Assembly (NCBI RefSeq): GCF_014529535.1
Contig: NC_050738.1
Coordinates: 9,395,410-9,459,409, forward strand
DNA from: Bradysia coprophila
Lineage: Eukaryota; Arthropoda; Insecta; Diptera; Sciaridae
DNA length: 64,000 nt
Direction: 5' to 3'
Positions 12,701 through 25,600 of this stretch are shown piece after piece (position 1 is the stretch's first letter; each line of letters opens with the position of its first letter). Made by a program: the position numbers and the translations under genes. The notes under the pieces were generated by a model. It had not been told where the DNA came from. It searched no databases and saw only the letters and a list, made by a program, of their open reading frames with translations.

Positions 12701-15700
12701 CATTTTCATTTCATGGCCTTTAAATAATGTTGATGTATATAAACCATCGAGCTAGATATGTTTTGCTAACAGTCGACATGAACTCTTGTATCAATATTAA
12801 TTTATGAATCGTGATGTTATCATCTTTAACGAAGAAAAAGTGTAGTTGCAGTAAACGTCTATTAAGCTAAATATTTAATTGTTTTACGAACGAAAAATCC
12901 AAAATGAAGAAAAATCAAATTTACAATCGTTTTAGTCAATCGATAGACATGCTCTTGGTATGATAGTTGAAATAGCTGTTATATATTATGACATGACACG
13001 AGATTTAATTCTGTTGTAGCCTTGAAGAAACGGCAATAATGTGTGTAAGATATACACAACGATACCAGAACAAAACAAAACAAAAAAACTTGCAAAAACT
13101 TGTCGAAATGTTTGCTGGATTTTATTTTTGTTTGGTAAAACGCTTCCTTATTTATTTTTTATGGATAATTAATTGATGACAACAGTACAGGGATAATTCT
13201 AAATTAGAATTTCTAATATTTTAGTGTGTTCGTGAGATTTTAGTGATACTATTGGTGTGAAGTCTAACTTTAGGCGCTGATATAATCAACACCAGACGAA
13301 GAATCCTAAAGGCTTGCTAACCTATAGGCGTCAAAATTGATTGAAAATTGAACAAATAAATCGGAGCTTTGTTGAAAAATGTTAATTTTCTGATCCTTTG
13401 AATTGCACAAAAGGACGGAATGGATCAGTGCTTACGTATGTATACGTAGCCTTCCACCAAAATGATCCGGGTTCGAGACCCGTGTCCGATAATTCCACAT
13501 GAAATTTTTCTATCGATAATGTCGCATTGGTATCGTCCTAAGGTTCACTCAAGCTTCATTGGATGGTTGTAGTGTGTATGGTGGCTGCAACGATGTACAC
13601 ACTGAATTATGACGCAACCCAATAACGATGAATTTGTGAGGCAAGATATCAATTAACTTTCCTCAGAGAATATTTGCATACTTCGAGGCGTGGTTCGGAA
13701 ATCACGTTTGGCCGGTGTGGTCTAGACTGCACTTCTTATTGGCCGTAAATGGCTGTCCTTGGGAATTTTCGGGTTTTCGTGGACAACAGCAAATGTTCAG
13801 TTATTGTTAACGCGCATGCATTGAACATCTGAACACTTCTACTAATTAGAGACTTATCGTAGCATGGCGTAGCAATTCACAGTTTAATGGGCAGCTGTTT
13901 TCGGCTTGGCCTATTGGTCTTGGGCATTGGCTATTAACTGGGCATTTAAAGAACGTAGCCTTTGAGCATGGGCTGGGAATTTGTTAAAAAAAAACTTGGG
14001 CATTTGACATAGGCTGGTCCAGTCCGCCCACTCATCTCTGCTTTAAGTATGAAAAATATATTAGATGATCTCTACGTCACAGTTTGACCTACAGTAATGA
14101 AATCCACCTATTGAATTGGTAATCTTTTTTTTCAATTAAATTCCAATATTATATTAAGAAAACATAGACCAGTAATTGGTTCTTTGTTCTTGCGCCATCA
14201 TATGAAATTGATTGATATAAATTCCTTACAATGCAATTTAATAAGTTCAAGGCTATTCCACCCAACACACCTAAAACTTGACTATGTTAATACCTATACA
14301 TGAACGAATTTTATAATGCTTGGCTGATAACAAAAGTAACATTCGATAACATTTCTTTCTTAAACAAAAAAAATGCTTTTACAAATAAAGTTATGTCTGT
14401 TTACTGTAAATAAAAATATTAAATTTGTTTTGTTATGAGTCTTTCTAACCTATATAATCAAGAGTAGTTTATTGTATAGTTGTGTGCTTCTAAGAAAATG
14501 ATCAGTAAATTCGAAACATGTGTTATATCGAATGATACAATTATTGCGTTCACATGGCTAGCAAGTGTTATTCGTGTTATTCAAATGCAAAAAAGTTTTG
14601 CTAACAAGTAAAGCGGAGGAGGAACAGTTTTGCCAAAAAAAATACAAACGATGAACGTACAACAGTGACTATTTTTGGGAAAACGTTTTCTCATATTTTC
14701 TTAAATTTTCATTAATTTTCAAAGATTTTTCTTCATATTCCCTAATTTTCCCAGAAATTTATTTTAAAAAATTTGGAAAAATATAAGAAAATTCGGGAAA
14801 ATTCAAGAAAATATGGTTAAACCATTTTGCTAAAATTAGTCCCTGCTGTACAATCAGCGAGACAATCAGCTAATCTGTTTTATCAACTTTCTCATACTCA
14901 ATCTTTTACTTCTTATGTTTTAACAAATATTTACAAGAAAACACCCGCCAAAAGTTATAGTTTTTGTCTCCTTAGAAGGCAGGATATTAAGTCCCTGAAT
15001 ATCTGACCCCAGTATGCTAACCAAATATAGCAAAGAAAATATTAACCCAAAAGTGTGCATTGAATTAAAAGGAAGTGGGTTTTGAAAGTTTTTAGTTATT
15101 TCATAATTTAAACTGCACACAATGTTGATCTAACATTCACCTACCCTACTGAAACCTTTTAATAGGTAAAACAATGTAGCAAAACGTTCTACGAGACTTA
15201 ATGAACATAAATAACGAAATCATATGCATCCATATACCACCAACCACCAGCAAATCGAATTAGATTTTAATTGTGCTTTAAATAGATTTCTCCAGCATTG
15301 AAAACAGTAAAAGTTACATTGTCCGTACACAACTCATACTCCAATTTTTTCGCAGTTGTGACGCAATTTAAATAAGTCTTGCTATCGTGCACTAACAACA
15401 GTAGATAATTAAAAAGAATCCATATAGGTCGGTAACCTGACGCTAAAAACATACCTAATCGTTGATCGATTCAAGTGTTTCTGAACTGCGTCATTTATTT
15501 TGAAAATTTTTAAATTTGTTTTCAATTAGATATTGCCTGTTGTCGACAGTTTTAGGCATTTTATAAACAAAAACAAGTAGAATTTACGTTGTTTTGTTTT
15601 GGTTTCAATTCGATTGTCGAATCGATGCATTCAATCAACGCACTTCAAGCATGAATGGTACTCTAAATAGAGTACTGAAGCTGGACAGTGTATCATACAA

Positions 15701-17597
15701 ACGTAAAACACTGCAACAACATTTCCATGTAAAATAGAGTACTTTCTGCAGCTGATCGCTATGATCACTCATGCTTGAAGTGCGTTGATTAAATGAATGG
15801 ATGAATACGAATGAAAGATTTTCTTCAAACTAATTCAGATGGAAATCGGAGCTCTAACTCTAACATCGCCAACGTTTTTGAAGGGATAGATTTCATGGCC
15901 TAATATTGTGAAATCGAAGCAATGATGCAAAGATTAAGTAAATTGGGAAATATTTAACTAAAAATTTCATCTTGGTGAAATGTAGTGAAAAAATTCCCAT
16001 CACTAGGCCCTGGATAGAATTATATCGACATACGCACACATATACGTCCGTGTAATCATGTTCTCCTCATAAGGCAACACATATGTGGAATGAATAGAGA
16101 ACTATTCGCTGTCATAAAAAGGACCAATTCTGTGTGGTAGATGAAATGAGGCACATTTCGAATGAATTAAAGATTTTGAGTATTCAATTGATTGTAAACA
16201 GCTACAGCAGATAATGGTTTTGTTTACTAACTTTATTTTTTATAAATAAATTTCAAGGAAAAAAATTTTGAACTGAAAATAGTGGAATATGATTTCCTTC
16301 ACAAAATATCGTTGTCTCAATAAATTGCATTTGATTCAGAAATGAATATTGTACCCTAGCTAAATCATTCAAAAAAAGGAAGGATGATATTCCAAATAAT
16401 TGCCGCCTGTGAAACGTTATAATATGCATCGACTTGACAATTCAATGTTTCTGTTCAACAGGTCATGTTACAAATAAATTAAAAATTCAATAATAAAATC
16501 ATGGAATATAAAAATGATTGAAGGTTAGTGAACATATTAGATTCTACCAATGTGAAAAGTGTAGACGGTGTAGACCTTCTGAATATATGGAAAATTTAAA
16601 TTTTAATAATTTGTGCACAAGTTCAAAAATGTTGTATAATGATAGACAAGCCATCATTGGCCAAATTTTTTTTTTTTCACAAAAATATTGGATTTACTCT
16701 GCCCCATAAGGAAGTCTAAAACATCATTTCGTCAAAGTAAATACTCATTTTTGTCAAATTTCCGATGATATTTTCCATGTTTTTTTACTGAAACTAAAAT
16801 ATAATGTTACGTGATTGTATGTAAATAAAAGTAGAACGTCATTGTGTCGATGTATTTGTTCGTATGACGACCATGACGATACACATAATGCTCTGCGCAA
16901 ACTCTTCATCTAACATCTAACACACAATGTAGTTAAATCTGAATTTATTTTTAGAATTTTCCAAAGAATTTTTCGCATAACAAATTAACAAATTAATGTC
17001 ATTTCCCCAATTTTATTCCAATACCATTACAACAACAAAAAACATAACAGCCCTTTACCTCGCCCTGACGGACGTCGTTTAGTCTCAAGTTATAAACAGG
17101 AAACAAATTCAAGTAATCGAGTCGAGAAAAGGATGAACGAGATATATATGTTTTATTATGCGTACACTCTTAAAAACAACATGAAAAATAAACACAAAAT
17201 GGAATAATATGAGTTGTTGTTATGAGATTATATTACGTTTTTCTTTCATGTAAATTTATTTAACAACATTGCATCATCGTCAGTATAATATGTACGCCAT
17301 AATATACTAATATTTAAAACACACATATAAGGCACTTCATTGAAAAAAAAAGAAGCAATCGGATAATAGAAATTTTTCGTATGAAACAAAGAACTCAACT
17401 CAATATATATACGATTCCACTATCAATCAACTGTTTTTCTTTGTTTAGTAAATGCGTCAAATTCACGAAAAAAAAACATTCATAAAAATATATTGGTCAT
17501 GCCAAATCGAATGATATACGTACGTAAAATCTTGATTAAAGTTTATGGAAAAACTGTCATTCTGCTCAAAATTTCCATTTTCTGTTGAGTCACACAT
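9733..17597 (-). CDS. Atg18a: autophagy PROPPIN, Atg18a/WIPI2-type
   Basis: Six coding exons: 17597-17524, 11408-11240, 11166-10362, 10289-10191, 10121-10005 and 9839-9733. All have GT-AG borders and consistent phase, giving 456 residues, about the size of WIPI2. The start at 17597 directly follows an in-frame TAA. The N-terminal SINFNQDFTSISVVGNSGYR, ERLFSSSLVAVV and KVCHFKKGTEIC segments match the WIPI1/2 family. The product is a seven-bladed beta-propeller. The phosphoinositide-binding FRRG motif lies at about residues 219-222 (FRRGVKRYVN), and blade 7 reads DGFLYIYNFDD. Known role of the family: binds PI3P on forming autophagosomes and endosomes and recruits the Atg16 complex. The oddity is the 6.1-kb first intron, which contains the SINE-like and MITE sequences, while the other introns are 69-168 bp. 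The 74-base first exon was found by similarity and splice phase. Confidence 0.93.
13413..13490 (+). mobile_element. tRNA-derived SINE head or tRNA pseudogene
   Basis: An A-box-like TGGATCAGTGC at 13421-13431 and a B box GGTTCGAGACC at 13470-13480 sit at pol III spacing. The B-box region folds as a T arm (CGGG, loop TTCGAGA, CCCG), and GGAC at 13413 can pair with GTCC at 13484-13487. No good anticodon arm could be drawn, so this is not a working tRNA gene. The sequence downstream to about 13750 has higher complexity than the intron around it and may be the SINE body. Confidence 0.6.
15633..15790. repeat. MITE-like inverted repeat in intron
   Basis: The arm 15633-15654 (AATCAACGCACTTCAAGCAT...) is a perfect reverse complement of 15769-15790, and the match continues a few bases further out with mismatches. 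Inside is a second small palindrome (AGTACTCTATTT type: ACTCTAAATAGAGT). It lies in intron 1 of the Atg18a-type gene. Confidence 0.7.
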
Positions 17598-18597
17598 TTA
17601 TTTTTCTTTTCAGGAACGATTTTTCTGTTAAATTGAAATTGATTTTCTTCTTTGAACTGGGATATACTCAAAAGTATGAACTCTGAATTTGGACACTTGG
17701 TATAATTTGATATCACACTGTACACGAATACACTAGAGTGATGAAAACGAATTTGGATTTTCGATTTTTGTTCTACCAAAAACTGTAAAAAGTTTATCGA
17801 AAAGATACTGTTCAAGTTAAACACAGTCACTATTGTTGAACTAACTATTATAGCGCGCAATATCCAAAATGCAAAATTCCAATTAAATTAATTTTTATGT
17901 GCTGTTGAATAGCAAAGCAACTTCAAACTGATGTTTTGTTGTGTTTTTCAATATTTTGGTTTTCAAAGAAAATACGCGATCTGTGCGAACACTATCTCAT
18001 CTATACATTGTATACAATACACAATGAAACGCGAATACACACGAATCAATACCAGCGAAGAAGAAACCCAGCTGATTAAAGTATATGGAAAAAAAATTGA
18101 ATCAATGAAGTTAACGTTACGAACACACATGCACAATAGAACACGGGGGGGAATGTTGTGCGCATTCTCTTTATATAATTCTATACTTGGAATGGATGTG
18201 TGTTTTCGTTCATTAGGTATTGCTTTCAGATGCGTTTTAACCTATATGGTAGTATTGCATTCTGCAGGTGTAAGTGTTATAATATTGCACACAAGCTCAT
18301 TATAGAAAGAAAAGTGCATCGATATAAATCAGATGAATAATGAATCACCGACAAAAAAAAAATCAAAGTTGTGTGTATCGCAACATCATCGTGTATTGAT
18401 TTATCTGATGCACTGAAATGTTCGTATGCAGAGTGAACTCTATTATGGTAGTCGGTTCCCGATCCTGAGGGAAATTTTAGTCACTTGTAAAAAGATTTTC
18501 CAGGAAGATTGATCCTCGATTGTTGAAAATATGGAGTATGGAATATGGAGAAGTCGTAAAAATGTGGTAGTTTTTTTTTCATAATTAATGATTTCAC

Positions 18598-18748
18598 CAC
18601 AGCACTGCTCCTAGCATGAACACTGATTTGACAAGTGTCAAATTTTGAGGCTTTAGTGATAAGAGCTACCGCTTACGATTGTTTGTACCTACTGTGATTT
18701 CATCAGCCTCCGAATATTTTGTATGTTCATGCTAGTAGCAGGGCTGTG
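18598..18748. repeat. MITE-like inverted repeat
   Basis: The left arm 18598-18622 (CACAGCACTGCTCCTAGCAT...) matches the reverse complement of 18724-18748 with two mismatches. The interior is non-coding, with a short TTTGACA/TGTCAAA palindrome just inside the left arm. Confidence 0.65.
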
Positions 18749-19849
18749 CTTTCACCCTTACGCATAAACAGGTCAGTGTCTAAAGCAAATCAGGCGTTTT
18801 TTTGTATTCACACGTACACCAATCCAAAATTGATGTTTGATGAACGATTCAGGCTGTTCGGTTAAATGAACAATTGTCTGTAATAATCATATCGAATAAA
18901 CGCATCCATTCCATACATCTATATTACACTGTAACCGTAAATACCTAATGATTAAGCCAATGAGTTCCATAAAACATAAACAAAATGATTGAACCTTGAA
19001 TTACGATAAAAAATTTAACAACAAAAAATAACAATTAGCAAATGACTTTGAATATTTGATTGTTTCGTTATCTGTGAGCAGGTTTATCACTTTGAACATT
19101 TGCAGCAGTCCATTTTATTGTATACAACACGCTGAATGTATTTTAAACAGTATATTAGTATACACACGCCTCTGATGAGTGCATAACATTAACTAGTGCA
19201 TAGTGAATGGATATTTCAAATATCCTATTTAGGTACTTTTGGGTTCGGGTACCTCTGTGTTTGACAAAAAAGAAAGAAAGAAGGAACTAAAATCGTGAAT
19301 GATTGGATGAACACCCTTTTTGGCTCAATAGTTCACTGTTTAGAATCCATCCCATCGCCATTTAGGGATTCAATTAAGTGTCTCAATAACTTTCTTTTAC
19401 GCCAAATCCAATGGACGTTTTTCCATTAATTTCGAATTGAATGCCGTTACTTTAAATTTAAATTTGAATGTACGCCTAATATTCTTCAGCCCGCATTAGG
19501 ACCCACATTGGTGAATTCCTGTCCTATGTGGCAGTGTGGAAATGACTTTAAGAGGCACCAGTGCTTTGCTGAAAAGCATGCATTTTAGCGTTTTTTGATG
19601 CTGGATTTTTGTTTATTTTTGATGATATCTTTCCACCAGAATCCTTTTTCAAAAATGTACGACCGCAATAACGACAACAAATGTAGAGTAGTGCAAAATA
19701 CTGCTTTAACGTTGTAGGTGAAACTTTCTTTTATATATCTTGTTCTATAAATAATTTTGACAGAACAAGGTAGTAAGTATGATTCATTTAGTGACCTATT
19801 ATCTCGTTCTGTAATGTCACCATTACAACCACCTACAAGTTAAAAGCAT

Positions 19850-20049
19850 ATAGATTGTGGAAATTGTCATCGTCAGTACCACAAAAATCAGCGATGGCAC
19901 TGCCTTCGAGTTGGTCTTTTGAGATACGAAATTTAAAAATCAAAAACATTTGAAAATAATGTTTGATGAAGTGACAGAGGTGACCGACTTGCCGACAGTG
20001 TCAATCATTGAGAGTCCTGTGAAATAGTGCTCAAATCCACAATCTATTA
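19850..20049 (+). repeat. direct repeat, copy 1
   Basis: About 200 bp shared in direct orientation with 20719-20940. Common landmarks in order are AAATCAGCGATGGCACTG, GGTCTTTTGAGATACGAAAT, GACCGACTTGCCGACAGTGT and CACAATCTATTA. The copies differ by substitutions and by a short insertion in copy 2. Class unknown. Confidence 0.7.
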
Positions 20050-20492
20050 GTCTGGAGAGAAAAAAACAGACGATAAATAACATTTCGGTGTCTCATCTCT
20101 GTATTTTTTCTTTTTTTTTTTAAATTTACATTGAAAAACTTTAAAATCATAAAAAAAATTTCCTTATTGTGTCGCGTCTGATATTCATACTCTGAATTAC
20201 TAAATTATACTTCAAATTCTTGAGAGTCTTTAGGATACCGTCAACCTCTTCAAACTTTTCCCATCATCATTCGTAGTTTGTGCAGCCTGAAATGATAAAA
20301 TGAATACAATGTTAGCAAATGCACTCTTGTTTGCCCTCAGCTACGGAACAACAATATTATGCTTGAGGGTTTCGAAGTTATAATATCTTTAATTGGAAGT
20401 AACGAATGATTCTTCATTTATTTTATTCTAAAACGCGAGGTAAAGTAACCTTTACTGCACGGATACAAAACTTTACCTCAAAATTTTGAATT

Positions 20493-20576
20493 GATGGAAA
20501 TGGTACTTCTTCTGGGATTACCGACATCGGCTGCGCCTCAATCGACAAATTTCACACAAGAAGTACCGTTTCCATC
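20493..20576. repeat. 84-bp inverted repeat
   Basis: GATGGAAATGGTACTTCTT at 20493-20511 is repeated inverted at 20558-20576 with one mismatch. It lies between the two copies of the direct repeat. Confidence 0.6.
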
Positions 20577-20718
20577 ATTTGCCCCATTGATAAGTAATGT
20601 TAAAATTCTTTAAACAATTTGATCTAATCGAAGCAATACAACGATTTAGTAATGTAAATCTAAAGCTCGATCAGTATGTTGTCAATCTTCACATTTTAAG
20701 CGTGAAAACCTCTATAAG

Positions 20719-20940
20719 GTTATGGAAATTGTTATCGTCACTACCGCAAAAATCAGCGATGGCACTGTACTGCCTTCGATTCGGTCTTTTGAGATACGAA
20801 ATTTAAAAATCAAAATAATTTGTTAGGAAATTAAATAATTTTGAAAATATTGTTAGATGAAGTGACAGAAGTGACCGACTTGCCGACAGTGTCAATCATT
20901 GAGATTGCTGTAAAATAGTGCAAAAATCCACAATCTATTA
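20719..20940 (+). repeat. direct repeat, copy 2
   Basis: Partner of the copy at 19850-20049, about 870 bp downstream. Relative to copy 1 it has an insertion of roughly 20 bases after the AAATTTAAAAATCAAAA landmark and a 3-base insertion in GGCACTG(TAC)TGCC. The two may be remnants of one element family or a local duplication. Confidence 0.7.
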
Positions 20941-21223
20941 CGTTTTAACTATAATATCTACTGAATATTACCTTCCCTAATAAGACTTACGTTTTGTTTT
21001 CAATTTGACTCTGTCAGAGCGTCGTACAGCCATCGGGTTCGTTCTTCGCCGGCGCCGTTGTGATCGAATGGAACTATTTTCGGTTGATTGAAAAAATTGG
21101 ATTTTGAATTTGTTGAAAAAATTGTAACATTGGAGTGAGGGAGGGAGGTGGTCTTACGGACTCAAGGGCTAAAGGGCTAAAAGACGTAGAATGATTTGAA
21201 ATAAATTTCTATCCCGCTAAAGG

Positions 21224-21269
21224 GCACGACATATCAGGTATAGTATGGGCATTGTCAAGCTCACCGTGA
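21224..21269. repeat. solo copy of the 37384 MITE terminus
   Basis: GCACGACATATCAGGTAT followed by GGGCATTGTCAAGCTCACCG closely matches the ~47-bp terminal inverted repeat of the element at 37384-37650. A second inverted terminus was not found nearby, so this is a fragment or a solo end. Confidence 0.55.
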
Positions 21270-21365
21270 CGAGCGTTCCATACAAAATGAGGGACCAAAT
21301 GACAGGCAATAAAATATGTTCCCTTGTCTGTCTTGGAGTGCGTTGTTAGCTGACGAAAATAATGT

Positions 21366-21593
21366 TCATAAAGATAAGTATGAATACCTTCTTTTCTCCA
21401 CCCCGTTATCGACACTGGCATCAGTTCCTGATCTCTCGTAGAGATGAGGTCGATCTGTTGTGTCCACACCGTCGTCAAAATTGGCATCAGTTCCCGGTCT
21501 CTCGTAAAGATGGGGTTGAGCTGGTGCTGGTGGAATCACTGTCCTAATTGAACCCCAGTCGAACGAAAAATCCCTGTTGAGCAAGGACTCCAA
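21366..21593 (-). other. coding-like frame with duplicated PHLYER motif
   Basis: A 75-residue minus-strand frame contains two tandem copies of about 22 residues (66 bp): PHLYERPGTDANFDDGVD and PHLYERSGTDASVDNGVE, followed by a basic KRR. By eye about ten bases differ between the copies, and about six of those are at third codon positions, as expected if the protein was once under selection. No signal peptide or splice partner was found and the family is not recognised. It could be an exon of a repeat-containing or peptide-precursor gene, or part of a degraded element next to the terminus at 21224. Confidence 0.25.
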
Positions 21594-22687
21594 ACACTTC
21601 TGTTAGCACTTGAAAATAATCTTTTATCAATTAATCAATTAATTGTGGAATTAGTGGAAAACCGTATCAAATCTTTTGTCAGGTCCTGCCATAACCAACT
21701 TTTCCACCTCCGTTTTAAAATCAGTTTATTCAAACTGTTTTTTAATTGAATTGATTGCACGTTGTACGATGTCCATGGCGTCATATATAAAAATGAGTTT
21801 AAAGCAAAAAACAAAAGCTCTTCTCAGAATATAGTGAAAGTGAAGGATAGACCAAGGTTCTAAAAGAACAGGTTAAGATAACCAATGAAAGTATAAACCA
21901 GGTATGGTCTGTCCGTTATACAAATCTATCGAGTTCGAGAATAGTTATTTATGTAGACATTGAGGACGGTATATTTTAGGCATTTTTGTTCACCGATTTT
22001 CATTTTCATTTTCCATTCATCGCTGATGATGTAATAATATAATTACGAAACGTTCGACCGAAGACATACACGCTTTCTAGTCGCATACGGATCGATAAAT
22101 TGAGTAACTTTCAACAAGTAATTCTTCATAATAGTCACAGCTACATCTACACTTCTTAATAATGTTAAATATAGTTGCGTGTATGAATTTCCACATTTTT
22201 ATTTTGACAGAAATGGGAATACGTCAGTCCTACCTTTTGTGTCAGCAACATTCCAATCGACAGAACAAAAATTCAGAAAAACTGACATTTATTTTTTAAT
22301 GTTTACAAAGTAGGAAAAACACCTTTCTCAAGTTTATACACTGATTATTGGCTGCAACGAAGGCCCGAGGATGCCGAGGGCCTTACCAAAATAATTCGAT
22401 AACGACAATCCACATACACAACATAAGTGAACGTATTCCTCTTTAACAATCCGTTCACTTTTTCCACGACGCACGCACCACTCAGCATTAAACTCACTCA
22501 AAAGTCGCAAGCATAAAACAGATTTCAAATTAAACGATTTATTCAATCGCGTATAAACGCAAAGGTAGTCATATTGAATCATACCTCTCGGTGTGTTCTT
22601 GAATAAAAAATCGTAAAATTTCATAGTTTAACTGTTCATAACTCCAAAACTCCTACACAATCCGATAATCCAGCAATCCAGTTGAAC

Positions 22688-25600
22688 ATGACGCAGTTAA
22701 TTCAAGTTCTTGAGAAAACTGTATCCACAGGTAAGCATTTTTTCCCATTTTGTCATACACCATTGAGTGACGTTTTACCGAACAGACATTTTTCCATCTT
22801 TTTTTTATCATATTCATTGTTTAAAATGTTTGTGAAGCCATTTTCGCATATAAAAGCGACATCCGAGTCGGTGAAATTATTTCTGATAAAAAGCCGCATT
22901 AATCCAGACGAAAACAAAAATTGTTCCAGAATCCGAAAAATATGACGAAGCATGACGATTACGAATGAATTGTCTGTTGCTAACACGCTGTAGAAGTTAA
23001 TTTATAGTTGGCGCGAATATCGATTCCGTGTATAGCCATTACCCAACATTGGTTTTTGTGTTATTTTTAGCTAACAAAGGTCGTGGTTTCTCATTTGCTT
23101 TCAGACAAAAACGAACTCTTGTCTGCAGGACAATATTTAGAGCAGGCGGCTTCAACAAATTTATTAGAATTTCTCAAAGCTTTGTCCGATATTTTGGTTA
23201 ACATAAACAATAGCTCAGTAGCACGCACAGCGGCCGGTTTGCAACTAAAAAATCAATTAACAAGTAAAGACGATGTCATCGGCAAGCAATACCAACAACG
23301 ATGGCTGTCCTTCCCAGCGGATACTCGAGAATACATCAAAAACAACGTAATGTCAATTGACAATCCGAATTCGTGCCGGCTTTGTTTCAATTTGTCGTTT
23401 TCTCTACACAGATCCTGGAATCTCTCGGAACCGAAAGCACTCGACCGTCATCGGCTGCTCAGTGTGTGGCCTATGTAGCCGTTACCGAACTACCAGTCAA
23501 TCAATGGACCTATCTTATTTCAACATTGGTGTCGAAAGTAGTGACGGAAGGCTCAACTGAAAATGTGCGTGAAGCTGCCTTGGAAGCCATAGGTTATATT
23601 TGTCAAGACATCAGCGCTGATGTTCTGGAACATCAATCCAATCACATTCTGACAGCTATTATCCATGGCATGCGAAAAGATGAGCCCAGCAACCATGTTC
23701 GTCTCGCTGCTACGACCGCTTTACTCAATTCGTTGGAATTCACAAAAGCCAATTTCGACAAAGTGGAGGAACGGAACTACATCATGGAAGTGGTGTGCGA
23801 ATCAACGCAAAGTCCCGACACACAAATTTCGGTGGCCGCCCTTCAGTGTTTGGTGAAAATTTTGACACTCTACTATCAATACATGGAGGTGTACATGGCG
23901 CCAGCTCTATTTCCCATCACATTGCAAGCCATGAAATCGGAAAACGAGCAGATCGCTTTACAGGGCATCGAATTTTGGTCGAACGTTAGCGATGAAGAAA
24001 TCGATCTGGCAATCGAATGTCAAGAGGCCCAAGAAACTGGACGAGTACCTTCACGTGTATCGAAACATTATGCACGCGGTGCCCTGCAGTATTTGGCACC
24101 AGTTCTAATGGACAAATTAACCAAACAAGAAGAGTTCGACGACGAAGATGATTGGAATCCATCGAAAGCAGCTAGTGTATGTTTAATGTTGTTAGCTACC
24201 TGTTGCGAAGACGAAATCGTTGGCCATGTTCTGCCGTTTGTGCAAGAAAATATTGATTCGCCGAATTGGAGGTTCAGAGACGCTGCTTTGATGGTTTTCG
24301 CTTCGATATTGGGCGGTATCGAGCCACAAACGTTGAAGCCTTTGGTGGAACAGGCAATGCCAAAATTCATTCAACTTATGTACGACCAAAGTGTCATTGT
24401 TCGAGATTCCGCGGCATGGACATTCGGAAGAATTTGCGAGGTGAGTCCTCGGCTTTCGTGTTAATTGCTGTTACTTACGATGTCCTTCGTACTAATTCAA
24501 TAAAGTCGATGAATGACTGGTACTAATTCAAACGTTTTAATGATTACAGATCATTCCCGAAGCAGCCATCAACGACCACTATCTGAAACCTATGCTAGAG
24601 GCATTTATTTCTGGTCTGAAAGCTGAGCCACGCGTGGCAGCCAATGTTTGTTGGGCTTTCACTGGTCTATCTGACGCTGCATATGAAGCCGCTGAGGCTT
24701 ACAACGAGAATTCACCGGAAACGTATTGCTTGTCACCATTCTTCGAGTACATCATCAATCAATTGTTGGAAGCAACTGATCGGCCCGATGGTGCTCAGGC
24801 AAATCTCCGTGGTGCGGCATACGAGGCTCTTATGGACATGATCAAAAATTCGCCAAATGATTGCTACGTGGTCGTACAGAAAACGACGATGGTCATCCTA
24901 GACCGACTGAACCAGGTGCTACAAATGGAAAGCCACATGTCAACGCACAATGATCGACACCAATTCAACGATTTGCAATCGCTGCTGTGCGCCACTCTTC
25001 AATCAGTTCTTCGCAAAGTCGATGCCGTCGATGCTCCGAAAATATCCGATGCAATTATGACCGCTCTGTTAACTATGTTCAATTCAAGTTCTGGCAAAGT
25101 TGGCAACGTTCAGGAAGATGCTCTGATGGCAGTTTCAACGTTGGTTGATCTGCTCGGCGATCAATTCCTGAAATACATGGAAGCCTTCAAGCCCTATCTA
25201 TTTATGGGATTGAAAAACCATCAAGAATACCAAGTATGCTGTGCAGCTGTTGGTTTAACCGGTGATATTTGCCGTGGACTGAAAGTGAAAATTTTGCCAT
25301 TCTGCGACGATATCATGACTTTGCTGTTACAAAATCTGAACAATCCAAATCTCCATCGCAGTGTCAAGCCGCAAATTCTGTCCGTTTTCGGTGATATGGC
25401 ATTGGGCATTGGCCCAGAATTTAAGAAATATCTGAACGTCGTGCTGGACATGTTACATCATGCATCGCAATGTCAAGTCGATCGAAACGATTTCGACATG
25501 GTGGATTATCTGAACGAATTGCGGGAAAGTGTTTTGGAAGCGTACACCGGCATCATCCAAGGATTGAAAGGAATGGACAAAAAACCGAGTCCGGATGTGC

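Larger units (their letters stand above)
11409..17523 (-). other. large first intron of the Atg18a-type gene
   Basis: A 6.1-kb AT-rich intron. It contains the tRNA-like SINE head at 13413-13490, the inverted-repeat element at 15633-15790, a GGGCATT-rich patch at about 13915-14020, and an A/T low-complexity block with AAAATTT(T) motifs at about 14680-14820. No other coding exon was recognised. Confidence 0.7.
17598..22687. other. intergenic between divergent Atg18a and importin-beta genes
   Basis: The region separates the 5' ends of two genes transcribed away from each other, so it should hold both promoters and 5' leaders. No clear TATA box was assigned. It carries the repeats listed at 18598, 19850, 20493, 20719 and 21224 and the coding-like duplication at 21405. 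Other open frames look like chance. Confidence 0.5.

Noticed and set aside
13413-13490. Functional tRNA gene
   Set aside because: The A and B boxes are present but no proper anticodon arm or complete acceptor stem can be drawn.
17543-17860. 105-codon minus-strand frame as a separate gene
   Set aside because: It overlaps the true first exon of the Atg18a-type gene in another frame; the phase and similarity evidence supports that exon instead.
17931-18305. 124-codon plus-strand frame
   Set aside because: Its translation is AT-driven without any domain or splice context.
22334-22624. 96-codon minus-strand frame as a gene divergent from importin-beta
   Set aside because: It lies in the expected promoter or 5' leader of importin-beta, and no family or splice support was found.
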